From the NCBI GenBank assembly GCA_013334545.1, contig JAAXXJ010000016.1:1-22399 (forward strand): a DNA stretch of 22,399 nt, in the 5' to 3' direction. Shown in pieces: positions 8,752 to 14,632 of this stretch. A model generated the notes under the pieces. It did no database searches and was not told the origin of the DNA. It saw nothing but the letters and a program-made list of their open reading frames with translations. Source of the stretch: Nitrospirota bacterium. Lineage in GTDB: Bacteria > Nitrospirota > UBA9217. A program made the position numbers and the translations under genes. Each line of letters starts with the position of its first letter. Within the stretch, counting starts at the first letter, position 1.

Positions 8752-8906
8752 ACCACGGAGACACAGAAACACAGAGAACACCAGCTGCCATGGGACGCGG
8801 ATAAACGCGGATGACCGCAGATCGAACAGAAGCCGGGTAAATGCTGTGACACCAGACAGAGGTTGCCTTTGATCTATCCGCGTTCATCAGATCTTATCTG
8901 CGTCCC
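8752..8906. repeat. Intergenic repeats between ferredoxin and AOR genes: half-element plus long imperfect hairpin
   Basis: Two units lie side by side. At 8752-8779 is ACCACGGAGACACAGAAACA followed by CAGAGAA, the left arm of the element seen complete at 14538-14617. At 8792-8906 is an imperfect inverted repeat: the left arm starts GGGACGCGGATAAACGCGGA (8792) and the right arm ends ATCTTATCTGCGTCCC (8906). Both sit between the ferredoxin stop (8941) and the AOR start (8707), so the operon transcript would contain the hairpin. Confidence 0.75.
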
Positions 8907-8940
8907 TTTCCGGTTCCGCTTTTCCATTTTTCATACAATA

Positions 8941-9360
8941 TTACTTCTGCACTGGTTCCGCCACTGCTTCGAGCATCTCCAGGCAGTCGTGGGGGCAGAA
9001 GGGAACGCATTGGCCGCAGTGGATACAGACGAAGGGTTCCTGACTAGGATCGAGGTAGATGGCGTCGACCGGGCAGGCTTTCGCGCATTCCCCGCAGCGG
9101 ATGCAGAGGTTCCTGCGCATCACCACGCCCCCGCCCTTCCGCTGCGTGTACGCGCCCGTCGGGCAGGCCGCGGCACAGGGGGCCGGGTCGCAGGCGAGAC
9201 AGACGCGCGCCTCGAATCCCGTGGACAGGCCTCCGGAGGAGCGGATGCGGATGCCGGCCGTGTCCCAGGAAAGCTGTTTGTGCACGATCCGTGCGCAGGC
9301 AAGGGAGCAGGAGTGGCAGCCGATGCAGCGCTCCATGCGGGGGGTGGTCAGGATCTTCAT
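8941..9360 (-). CDS. Four-cluster (4x[4Fe-4S]) ferredoxin, partner of AOR
   Basis: A 139-residue HycB/CooF-like polyferredoxin. Sixteen cysteines fall into four sets: C12-C15-C18-C22, C54-C57-C62-C66, C86-C89-C92-C96 and C112-C115-C118-C122, each expected to help bind a [4Fe-4S] cluster. No signal peptide or Tat motif is present, so it is cytoplasmic. The reading frame is open 13 residues further upstream, but the ATG at 9360 has AAAGGAG about 9 bases ahead and begins the conserved part. It precedes the AOR gene on the same strand, like the ferredoxin-subunit/AOR pairs known from several anaerobes, so it probably carries electrons between AOR and another redox protein. The 233-base gap to AOR is filled by intergenic repeats. 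Confidence 0.93.
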   Translation of the reverse strand: MKILTTPRMERCIGCHSCSLACARIVHKQLSWDTAGIRIRSSGGLSTGFEARVCLACDPAPCAAACPTGAYTQRKGGGVVMRRNLCIRCGECAKACPVDAIYLDPSQEPFVCIHCGQCVPFCPHDCLEMLEAVAEPVQK

Positions 9361-9454
9361 GGTAGGAATCTCCTTTACCTTACGCGATAATAATACCACT
9401 CAAGCAATGAGCATACCGCGTTCTTCTGTTTTTTTGCACATCCCTTCGCGTCCT

Positions 9455-9536
9455 GAATCCAGGAGCAAGCGCATAGCGAGTGATTAGAATAACAACTTCC
9501 TTGAGGATCGGAGTCTCCCTGTGCTAAGCAGGGAGC
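9455..9536 (-). repeat. 122-base REP-like repeat, reversed copy lacking the second hairpin
   Basis: Read on the minus strand, the copy starts with a CTCCCTG/CAGGGAG hairpin (9515-9535), continues through GATCCTCAAGG and TTATTCTAATC, and ends GCTCCTGGATTC, in the same order as the full copies. The stretch that would hold the second hairpin (about 24 bases in the copy at 10861) is absent: the text jumps from the TAATCACTCGCT segment straight to ATGCGCTTGCTCC. It lies upstream of the ferredoxin gene. Confidence 0.75.
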
Positions 9537-9540
9537 GACA

Positions 9541-9667
9541 ATGAAATTTTTGACCCGTCTAAGGCCACGTCCGCTCGCCCGCGCAAACTCAGCCCTCGGC
9601 CTCAGACATGCGCGTGCGCCCTGCAGGGACGCTGCCTTAGGCCGAGACGGGTGCCCAGAAATTTCAT
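9541..9667. repeat. Long imperfect inverted repeat (about 127 bases)
   Basis: The left arm starts ATGAAATTTTTGACCCGTCT (9541) and the right arm ends GAGACGGGTGCCCAGAAATT then TCAT (9667). The arms pair over ATGAAATTT and ACCCGTCT, with further complementary GGCCGAG/CTCGGCC and AAGGC/GCCTT blocks and a GC-rich centre containing GCGCGTGCGC. Such a structure would form a long hairpin in RNA from either strand. It could be a mobile miniature element or a structured RNA; nothing in the sequence decides this. Confidence 0.7.
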
Positions 9668-9745
9668 AGGGCCGCTCCACGAACGTGCGGGGTTAGGGTA
9701 AACCCCATGCTAAAATCTAGGCAAGCGACCGAGTCCGAGGGTTAA

Positions 9746-9789
9746 ACATTTCGGATGTCCGAAACCCAAAGGGTGAGTTTCCGAAATGT
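9746..9789. repeat. Nested 44-base hairpin
   Basis: ACATTTCGGA (9746-9755) is perfectly complementary in reverse to TCCGAAATGT (9780-9789). Inside it, AACCC and GGGT plus GTTT pair around an AAA loop, giving a second stem. The octamer CGACCGAG occurs on both sides (about 9725-9732 and 9797-9804). There is no T-run after the stem on either strand, so it is not an obvious intrinsic terminator. Confidence 0.65.
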
Positions 9790-9843
9790 ACCGAGGACGA
9801 CCGAGCATGCCGTGAAAGATTATCGCCGGGTGCCCTTCTTTGG

Positions 9844-9875
9844 ATTACCTTTCGTGGGCATGCAAGAAAGGTAAT
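9844..9875. repeat. 10-base-pair perfect stem downstream of gpmA
   Basis: ATTACCTTTC (9844-9853) and GAAAGGTAAT (9866-9875) pair perfectly around a 12-base loop. It lies 55 bases beyond the gpmA stop on the minus strand and could stabilise or end that transcript. On the minus strand it is followed by CCAAAGAAG rather than a T-run, so rho-independent termination is not well supported. Confidence 0.5.
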
Positions 9876-9930
9876 AAAATTTACGTCAGTATCCAGATGC
9901 TTTCAACCTGAACGCCGTTTATATATGAAG

Positions 9931-10674
9931 CTACTTCTTCAACTGGTCCGCGACGGCCTGCGCAGCCTTTTTCGCCGCTTCGGGATCGCCGAGATAATAG
10001 CTGCGGATCGCCTTTAGATCGTCCTCCAGCTCGTAGACAAGGGGTATCCCGGTCGGGATGTTCAGGCCGACAATGTCCGAATCAGAAACATTGTCGAGAT
10101 ACTTGACCAAAGCACGAATGCTGTTCCCGTGGGCGGCAATGATCACCCGCTTTCCGGACAGCACCACCGGAGCGATGGTCTCCTTCCAGTACGGCAGGAA
10201 ACGCGCCACCGTGTCCTTGAGCGATTCTGTCAACGGGACCTCTTCCAGCCGCAAGCTCGCGTAGCGGGGGTCCTTGCCGGGATAGCGGTCGTCGTCCCTG
10301 GCGAGGGCCGGAGGCGGGATGTCATAGCTCCTTCGCCAGATCTTGACCTGCTCGATCCCGTGCTTCTCCGCAGTCTCCGTCTTGTTCAGCCCCTGCAATG
10401 CCCCGTAGTGGCGCTCGTTGAGCCTCCAGTGGTTCTGCACCGGGATCCACATGCGGTCCATTTCCTCAAGGGCGATCCAGAGCGTCTTGATGGCGCGCTT
10501 GAGCACTGATGTGAATGCCACATCGAAGACGAACCCTTCTTTTTTGAGGAGCCTCCCTGCCTCGACGGCCTCGGCACTCCCTTTTTCCGTAAGCCCGACG
10601 TCGGTCCAGCCGGTGAACCGGTTCTCCTTGTTCCAGGTGCTCTCACCGTGGCGCAGCAGGACCAGTTTTTTCAT
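9931..10674 (-). CDS. gpmA: 2,3-bisphosphoglycerate-dependent phosphoglycerate mutase
   Basis: A 247-residue cofactor-dependent phosphoglycerate mutase, which interconverts 3- and 2-phosphoglycerate in glycolysis. The histidine phosphatase signature LLRHGESTWN places the phospho-histidine at H9. It is followed by ENRFTGWTDVGLTEKG, the substrate-binding WRLNERHYGALQGLNK, and the second active-site histidine in VIIAAHGNSIRALVKYLD. The length matches the dPGM family and clearly separates it from the metal-dependent GpmI type. GAGGGA about 6 bases before the ATG supports the start. It is the last gene of the glycolysis/acetate block and is separated from pyruvate kinase by 320 bases of repeats. 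It is cytoplasmic. Confidence 0.97.
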   Translation of the reverse strand: MKKLVLLRHGESTWNKENRFTGWTDVGLTEKGSAEAVEAGRLLKKEGFVFDVAFTSVLKRAIKTLWIALEEMDRMWIPVQNHWRLNERHYGALQGLNKTETAEKHGIEQVKIWRRSYDIPPPALARDDDRYPGKDPRYASLRLEEVPLTESLKDTVARFLPYWKETIAPVVLSGKRVIIAAHGNSIRALVKYLDNVSDSDIVGLNIPTGIPLVYELEDDLKAIRSYYLGDPEAAKKAAQAVADQLKK

Positions 10675-10735
10675 ATCGCTGTCCCTCTCTTCCTCAATGT
10701 TGAGTCAATCTTCAGGAAATGAAAATCCAAACCAT

Positions 10736-10830
10736 TTACCGCCAGGGCGCCAAGAGCGCGAAGGAAATCACAATACGTGAATGGAACTATTGATTCTTTT
10801 CTTGGCGTCCTTCGCGCCTTCGCGGTTCAA
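10736..10830. repeat. Imperfect hairpin repeat of the CCGCCAGGGCGC family
   Basis: The left arm begins TTACCGCCAGGGCGCCAAGA (10736) and continues GCGCGAAGGAAA; the right arm is CTTGGCGTCCTTCGCGCCTT then CGCGGTTCAA (to 10830). The arms are imperfect reverse complements around a loop of about 25 bases. Related units are at 13163-13245, 16756-16958 (split) and 18452-18488 (one arm). Confidence 0.75.
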
Positions 10831-10860
10831 CGGTGTTGATCTTCTGGTCTGGGGCGTCAC

Positions 10861-10982
10861 ATCATTGAAGTTCCCTGCAGCAAGCTGCAGGGAATCTTCG
10901 ATCCTCAAGGTAGTACTATTTATTCTAATCGCTCGCGTACCCCGCAGCGAGCTACGGGGAATGCGCTCGCTCCTGGATTCAT
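10861..10982 (+). repeat. 122-base repeat with two tandem REP-like hairpins (copy A)
   Basis: The first hairpin is TTCCCTGCAG (10871-10880), loop CAAG, CTGCAGGGAA (10885-10894): ten perfect pairs. The second is CCCCG (10940-10944) with CGGGG (10955-10959) and an inner AGC/GCT pairing. The two hairpin units match at about 19 of 23 positions and point the same way, so they look like duplicated REP units. The central part is GATCCTCAAGGTAGTACTAT then TTATTCTAATCGC; the right end is GCGCTCGCTCCTGGATTCAT. Copy B at 16786 differs at about seven positions. It lies 12 bases downstream of the pyruvate kinase stop codon. Confidence 0.85.
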
Positions 10983-10994
10983 AATTCGTCAGAC

Positions 10995-12419
10995 CTACGT
11001 GAGCTCGATGACCTCCATCCGGTGGTTCGCTTCCGGGTGCTTCGTTGAAGGCCCCTCGGTCAGGATGGCAACCTTACCCTCCAGGCCGCTGTCGCGCACC
11101 CACTTCCTGATATAGTCCGTCCATCGTTCCGGGTGTTCCGGCTCGTGGAGCGGATAGACGCCTGACGAGAACTGCAGCTGCTGGCAGGTTTCCACCCGGG
11201 AGCTCACGGCGATTGTCCATGCCGGGAACCGGAACCGCGATATGCTCCTTGCCATGGCCCCGCCGTGCGTGGGGACAACGATGGCTGCCGGAGTCTCATA
11301 GTCCAGGCACGCTTCCACGCCGATGGCGATCAGGTGCTCCGAGTGGAGCTTTCCCGTGAGGCTGGCACCTTCGAATAGATCTTCCACTTGATATGCCGGA
11401 CGGCGCGCCTCCACTGAGGCGGCGATCTTCGCGAGCATCGCCACCGCGTCGACGGGATACCTCCCCATGGCCGACTCACCCGAAAGCATCACGCAGTCGG
11501 TCCCGTCCAGGATGGCGTTCGCCACGTCCGTAGCCTCGGCCCGGGTGGGCCGACGGTTGTCGGTCATGGACTCGAGCATCTGGGTCGCCGTGATGACCGG
11601 CTTCGCGTACCGGTTCGCGAGGCGCATCAGCCGCTTCTGCACAACGGCGATCTCCTCGATCGGCACCTCTACGCCGAGGTCGCCGCGGGCGATCATGATG
11701 CCGTCGGCCGCGGCCATGATCTTTTCGATGTGATCGAGAGCACCGGACCGCTCTACCTTGGCGATGATGAAGGGGTGATACCCCATATCCGCGGCCGCCT
11801 TGCGGACAGCCTCGATGTCCGCCGCGTTCTCGACAAAGGACTGGCTTACGGCATCCACGCCGTTCTCCAGGGCGAACCGGAGGCATTCGTGGTCCCTCTC
11901 GGTGAATGCACTGATGCCGAGGTCGATGTCCGGCAGGTTGAGCCCTTTTCGGGAGCGGAGCTCTCCACCGACCCGCACGGTGCAGAGCACGTCCCTGCCC
12001 TTCACTCCGGTCACTTCAAGCTGAATATACCCGTCGTTCAGGAAGAGCGTGTCCCCCGGCTTCACCGCCTGCGGCAGCCGGGCGAAGGAAACGGACACGC
12101 GGCTCGCGCTGCCGACGATGTCGTCCGTGGTCAGCGTGAATGCATCGCCGGCCTTCAGCTCGACGGGCTCGGGATCGATCTTTCCGATCCGCATCTTCGG
12201 GCCCGAGAGATCTGCCATGATCGCGATGCGGCGGCCCAGGGACGCCGATGCGGCCCGGAGGTTCTCGATGACCTTCTTGTGGGCCGCGAAGTCGCCGTGG
12301 GAGAAGTTCAACCGTGCCACGTTCATGCCCGCTTCGAACATCTGCCGCATCACCTCGGGCTTTTCCGAGGCTGGGCCGATGGTGCAGACGATCTTGGTTT
12401 TGTGTGAAGGGAGCTTCAT
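10995..12419 (-). CDS. pyk: Pyruvate kinase
   Basis: A 474-residue pyruvate kinase, converting phosphoenolpyruvate and ADP to pyruvate and ATP. The N-terminus has KIVCTIGPASE and ARLNFSHGD; the barrel carries the signature IIAKVERSGAL with the catalytic Lys and MIARGDLGVEVP, followed by KPVITATQMLESM and RPTRAEATDVANAILDGTDC. The C-terminal domain (about residues 350-474) is present, so the protein is full length. AAGGAGG directly precedes the ATG (3 bases). It is downstream of the GNAT gene (77-base gap containing a hairpin repeat) and upstream of gpmA. The C-terminal domain suggests allosteric control, but the effector cannot be read here. It is cytoplasmic. Confidence 0.97.
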   Translation of the reverse strand: MKLPSHKTKIVCTIGPASEKPEVMRQMFEAGMNVARLNFSHGDFAAHKKVIENLRAASASLGRRIAIMADLSGPKMRIGKIDPEPVELKAGDAFTLTTDDIVGSASRVSVSFARLPQAVKPGDTLFLNDGYIQLEVTGVKGRDVLCTVRVGGELRSRKGLNLPDIDLGISAFTERDHECLRFALENGVDAVSQSFVENAADIEAVRKAAADMGYHPFIIAKVERSGALDHIEKIMAAADGIMIARGDLGVEVPIEEIAVVQKRLMRLANRYAKPVITATQMLESMTDNRRPTRAEATDVANAILDGTDCVMLSGESAMGRYPVDAVAMLAKIAASVEARRPAYQVEDLFEGASLTGKLHSEHLIAIGVEACLDYETPAAIVVPTHGGAMARSISRFRFPAWTIAVSSRVETCQQLQFSSGVYPLHEPEHPERWTDYIRKWVRDSGLEGKVAILTEGPSTKHPEANHRMEVIELT

Positions 12420-12454
12420 AGTCCTCCTTGGCTGAATAAACCGGAAAAGTTTTT

Positions 12455-12537
12455 AACAGGACTACGGCCGCAGTCCCCAGACAGGATAAAACCGGATTAC
12501 GGTGTTTTCCTATCCTGTAAATCCTTCCGGTCCTGTT
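12455..12537. repeat. Hairpin repeat of the AACAGGAC family overlapping the GNAT gene end
   Basis: AACAGGAC (12455-12462) pairs with GTCCTGTT (12530-12537), and ACAGGATA (12481-12488) with TATCCTGT (12511-12518), giving two nested 8-base stems. The stop codon of the GNAT gene (12497-12499) lies in the inner loop, so the right arms are also coding sequence. The stem lies between the GNAT and pyk genes and could act on mRNA stability. Confidence 0.8.
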
Positions 12538-13105
12538 GTTTTTTCAAAGCGTCATGATCTTTCTCTGCAATAGTCAATACCACCGTCACGTGGACCGTGT
12601 CCTCCGCCCTGACCGTCGTGACCGGCAGGCCGCTGCGGTCGAACAGCCGCAGCATACCCTCGTTCGATGGAAGCACCTCTGCCTCGAACGCCGCGATACC
12701 CGAGGTGCGGGCTATGGCGAGCAGATGCCTGAAGATGCGCGATCCGATCCCCATTCCCTGGTGCGCGTCATCGACAAGGAATGCCACTTCAGCGTTCCGT
12801 ACTGCGGCATCTCCTATGTGAATATACCGGCCGCCGCCAACGATCCGCTCCTGTCCTTCTTCGTTCATGACCGCCACCAGGGCAACGACATTCTTGAAGT
12901 CGACCTCGGTCAGCTTCTCCAGGTCCGTCTCACTGAGCTCGCGCTTGGAAGAGAATGTGCGGCGGTAGAAAGACTCTGAGCTCAGCTCGCGCAGTGCTCC
13001 GGCAAATTGCCCGCGGTCATCAGGACGGATGGCGCGGATCGTCACCTCCCGGCCGTTCCGGAGGGAATCGACGGCAGAATAGTTGGCGATATCATCTTTG
13101 TTCAT
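12497..13105 (-). CDS. GNAT-family N-acetyltransferase
   Basis: A 202-residue GCN5-related acetyltransferase. The acetyl-CoA binding motif is in HQGMGIGSRIFRHLLAIART (Q/R-x-x-G-x-G type), preceded by the beta-strand AEVAFLVDD. The N-terminal part (VTIRAIRPDDRGQFAGALRE, then SSESFYRRTFSSKRELSETD) resembles the GNAT domain found alone or fused in Pat-type protein lysine acetyltransferases. Its place between ackA and pyk, in a block that makes acetyl-CoA and acetyl phosphate, makes protein acetylation a reasonable idea, but that is inference. The last residues (QQDRKDLQDRKTP) are encoded by a hairpin repeat, and are therefore probably not part of the ancestral fold. The start has AGGA about 10 bases upstream. 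Confidence 0.88.
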   Translation of the reverse strand: MNKDDIANYSAVDSLRNGREVTIRAIRPDDRGQFAGALRELSSESFYRRTFSSKRELSETDLEKLTEVDFKNVVALVAVMNEEGQERIVGGGRYIHIGDAAVRNAEVAFLVDDAHQGMGIGSRIFRHLLAIARTSGIAAFEAEVLPSNEGMLRLFDRSGLPVTTVRAEDTVHVTVVLTIAEKDHDALKKQQDRKDLQDRKTP

Positions 13106-13162
13106 GAATATAGTCCTATTACAACCTACTCAGGGGCTAAAGACATAACAAGAGAATTGATC

Positions 13163-13245
13163 TGCGACGGCGCTAAGGACGCCAAAGAAACCTTAAACCT
13201 CCCAATGTATGATCCCCTTCGCGCTCTTCGCGCCTTAGCGGTAAA
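13163..13245. repeat. Imperfect hairpin repeat between ackA and the GNAT gene
   Basis: The left arm is GCGACGGCGCTAAGGACGCC then AAAGAAACC (from 13163); the right arm is CCCCTTCGCGCTCTTCGCGC then CTTAGCGGTAAAA (to about 13245). The arms are imperfect reverse complements, and the unit is related to those at 10736 and 16756. It fills most of the 154-base spacer. Confidence 0.7.
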
Positions 13246-13259
13246 ATTCTTCATTGCTT

Positions 13260-14504
13260 TCACATCAGTGTATTTGTATTTCTTGGCTGGGACCGTCCCT
13301 TCGCCATTTCGATCGTCCTGACGGTCTGCTCCGCGATCTCGCGCTCCTCGTTCGTCCGGACAACAAGGACCTTCACGGGCATGCCTTCCCGCTGAGTCTC
13401 GGCAACAGCCCCTCCGGCCGCACTGTTCTTCCCCGGGTCGATCGCGATCCCCAGGTGTTCCAGTCCTTCGCACACCCGCAGCCGGATAGGCGAAGCGTTT
13501 TCCCCGATGCCGCCGGTGAACACGACCGCATCCAGTCTTCTCAGCACGGCATAGTAGGCACCGATGCATTTCCTGATCCGATAGCAGAACATCTCGATCG
13601 CGAGCGCTGCCCGCTCATCCCCTGTCGCGGCCCGGTCCATGATCTCCCGCATGTCGCTCACGCCGCAGATGCCTTTCAGCCCGCTCTCCCGGTTCAGAAG
13701 GCTTTCCACGTCCTCCGGCTTCATGCCTGTCCTGCGTATAATATAGAAGGGTAGGGACGGATCGATGTCCCCGCTCCGTGTGCCCATGACCAGTCCTTCC
13801 AGAGGCGTCATGCCCATGGACGTGTCTATGCTTCTGCCTCCCTGCACTGCCGCGGCGCTCGCGCCGTTGCCGAGATGCAGGACGATGAGGTTCGCCCGTT
13901 CAAGCGCAATCCCAAGGTGCCGTGCCGCTTCCTTCGAGACATAGCTGTGTGATGAGCCGTGAAAACCGTATTTGCGCACAGCGTGTTTCTCGTAGAGCTC
14001 ATGGGGCACCGCATACCGATAGGCGTACGGCGGCATTGTCTGATGGAACGCTGTGTCGAAGACCGCCACCTGCGGGACCCGGGGAAATCGTTCCCTCGTG
14101 ACCTCGATGCCGAGGAGATTGGAGGGATTGTGCAGCGGGGCAAGGGGGATGAGCCCGCGGATGGCGTCAATGACATCGTCGTTGATCAGCGCCGGCTCCC
14201 GGAAATGTTCACCGCCGTGCACCACGCGATGACCGATGCCGAGAAGCCCGCTGCCGTCCCCGAGGAGCGGAGCGTCCCGGTTCACGTCCTCCATGAGCTC
14301 AAAGCCCGCCCGGTGATCAGCCAACGGCGCAGACATGCTTTGTTCGTCAAAGGTGCCATCGTCTTTCCTCCTCCGCTGCAGCAGCCTGCCGTCGTTGGTC
14401 CCGATCTTCTCGACCAGGCCCGACGCGAGCATGACAAAGTTTCCGGCATCGAAGACCTCGTACTTGATGGAGGAACTGCCGCTGTTGATTACAGTGACTT
14501 TCAT
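13260..14504 (-). CDS. ackA: Acetate kinase
   Basis: A 414-residue acetate kinase, making ATP from acetyl phosphate and ADP (reversible). The N-terminal signature VINSGSSSIKYEVFD, the GIGHRVVHGGEHF segment, FDTAFHQTMP, HLGNGASAAAVQGGRSIDTS then MGMTPLEGLVMGTRSGDIDP, and FTGGIGENA are all characteristic. The frame is open 28 residues further upstream, but that part is encoded by an intergenic repeat; the ATG at 14504 opens the conserved sequence. Its Shine-Dalgarno is weak (GTGAAAG region). The C-terminus is slightly longer than usual (SQPRNTNTLM). It lies 128 bases after pta on the same strand; together they form the acetyl-CoA to acetate pathway. It is cytoplasmic. Confidence 0.97.
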   Translation of the reverse strand: MKVTVINSGSSSIKYEVFDAGNFVMLASGLVEKIGTNDGRLLQRRRKDDGTFDEQSMSAPLADHRAGFELMEDVNRDAPLLGDGSGLLGIGHRVVHGGEHFREPALINDDVIDAIRGLIPLAPLHNPSNLLGIEVTRERFPRVPQVAVFDTAFHQTMPPYAYRYAVPHELYEKHAVRKYGFHGSSHSYVSKEAARHLGIALERANLIVLHLGNGASAAAVQGGRSIDTSMGMTPLEGLVMGTRSGDIDPSLPFYIIRRTGMKPEDVESLLNRESGLKGICGVSDMREIMDRAATGDERAALAIEMFCYRIRKCIGAYYAVLRRLDAVVFTGGIGENASPIRLRVCEGLEHLGIAIDPGKNSAAGGAVAETQREGMPVKVLVVRTNEEREIAEQTVRTIEMAKGRSQPRNTNTLM

Positions 14505-14537
14505 AGGAACTTTCACTCGATAAGAAATCTCATTTCT

Positions 14538-14617
14538 ACCACGGAGACACGGAGACACAGAGAAAAGCAAACCATTCAGAAGTTGCATCTCCTCCGTGCC
14601 TCAGTGCCTCCGTGGTG
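14538..14617. repeat. Hairpin repeat of the ACCACGGAGACAC family between pta and ackA
   Basis: The left arm is ACCACGGAGACACGGAGACA then CAGAGAAAA (from 14538); the right arm is CTCCTCCGTGCCTCAGTGCC then TCCGTGGTG (to about 14617). The ends pair as CACCACGGAGGCAC-like strands. A half-copy occurs at 8752-8779. Similar text is widespread between genes in several bacterial groups, from general knowledge. Confidence 0.8.
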
Positions 14618-14632
14618 AACACGCCGTGCCCT

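Larger units (their letters stand above)
9361..9930. other. 570-base gene-free region with dense secondary structure
   Basis: I see no believable protein gene. From left to right the stretch holds the ferredoxin leader (AT-rich, 9361-9454), a reversed partial copy of the 122-base repeat (9455-9536), a roughly 127-base inverted repeat (9541-9667), a small hairpin GGGGTT/AACCCC (9689-9706), a 44-base nested hairpin (9746-9789) flanked by direct repeats of CGACCGAG, and a 10-base-pair stem (9844-9875) just beyond the gpmA stop. A 101-codon open frame on the minus strand (9375-9680) crosses these repeats and is probably not a gene. Confidence 0.7.
10675..10994. other. 320-base spacer between pyk and gpmA made mostly of repeats
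   Basis: No gene. Two repeat units, 10736-10830 and 10861-10982, occupy about two thirds of the spacer. The rest is the gpmA leader (10675-10735) and a 30-base link between the repeats. No clear promoter was found for gpmA. Confidence 0.7.

Noticed and set aside
9375..9680. Open frame of 101 codons on the minus strand upstream of the ferredoxin
   Set aside because: It is composed of inverted-repeat sequence (9455-9536 and 9541-9667), has no recognisable domain, and its amino-acid make-up (R, A, G, C rich) reflects repeat DNA.
9844..9875. 10-base-pair stem as a rho-independent terminator of gpmA
   Set aside because: On the minus strand it is followed by CCAAAGAAG rather than a T-run, so only a general hairpin is supported.
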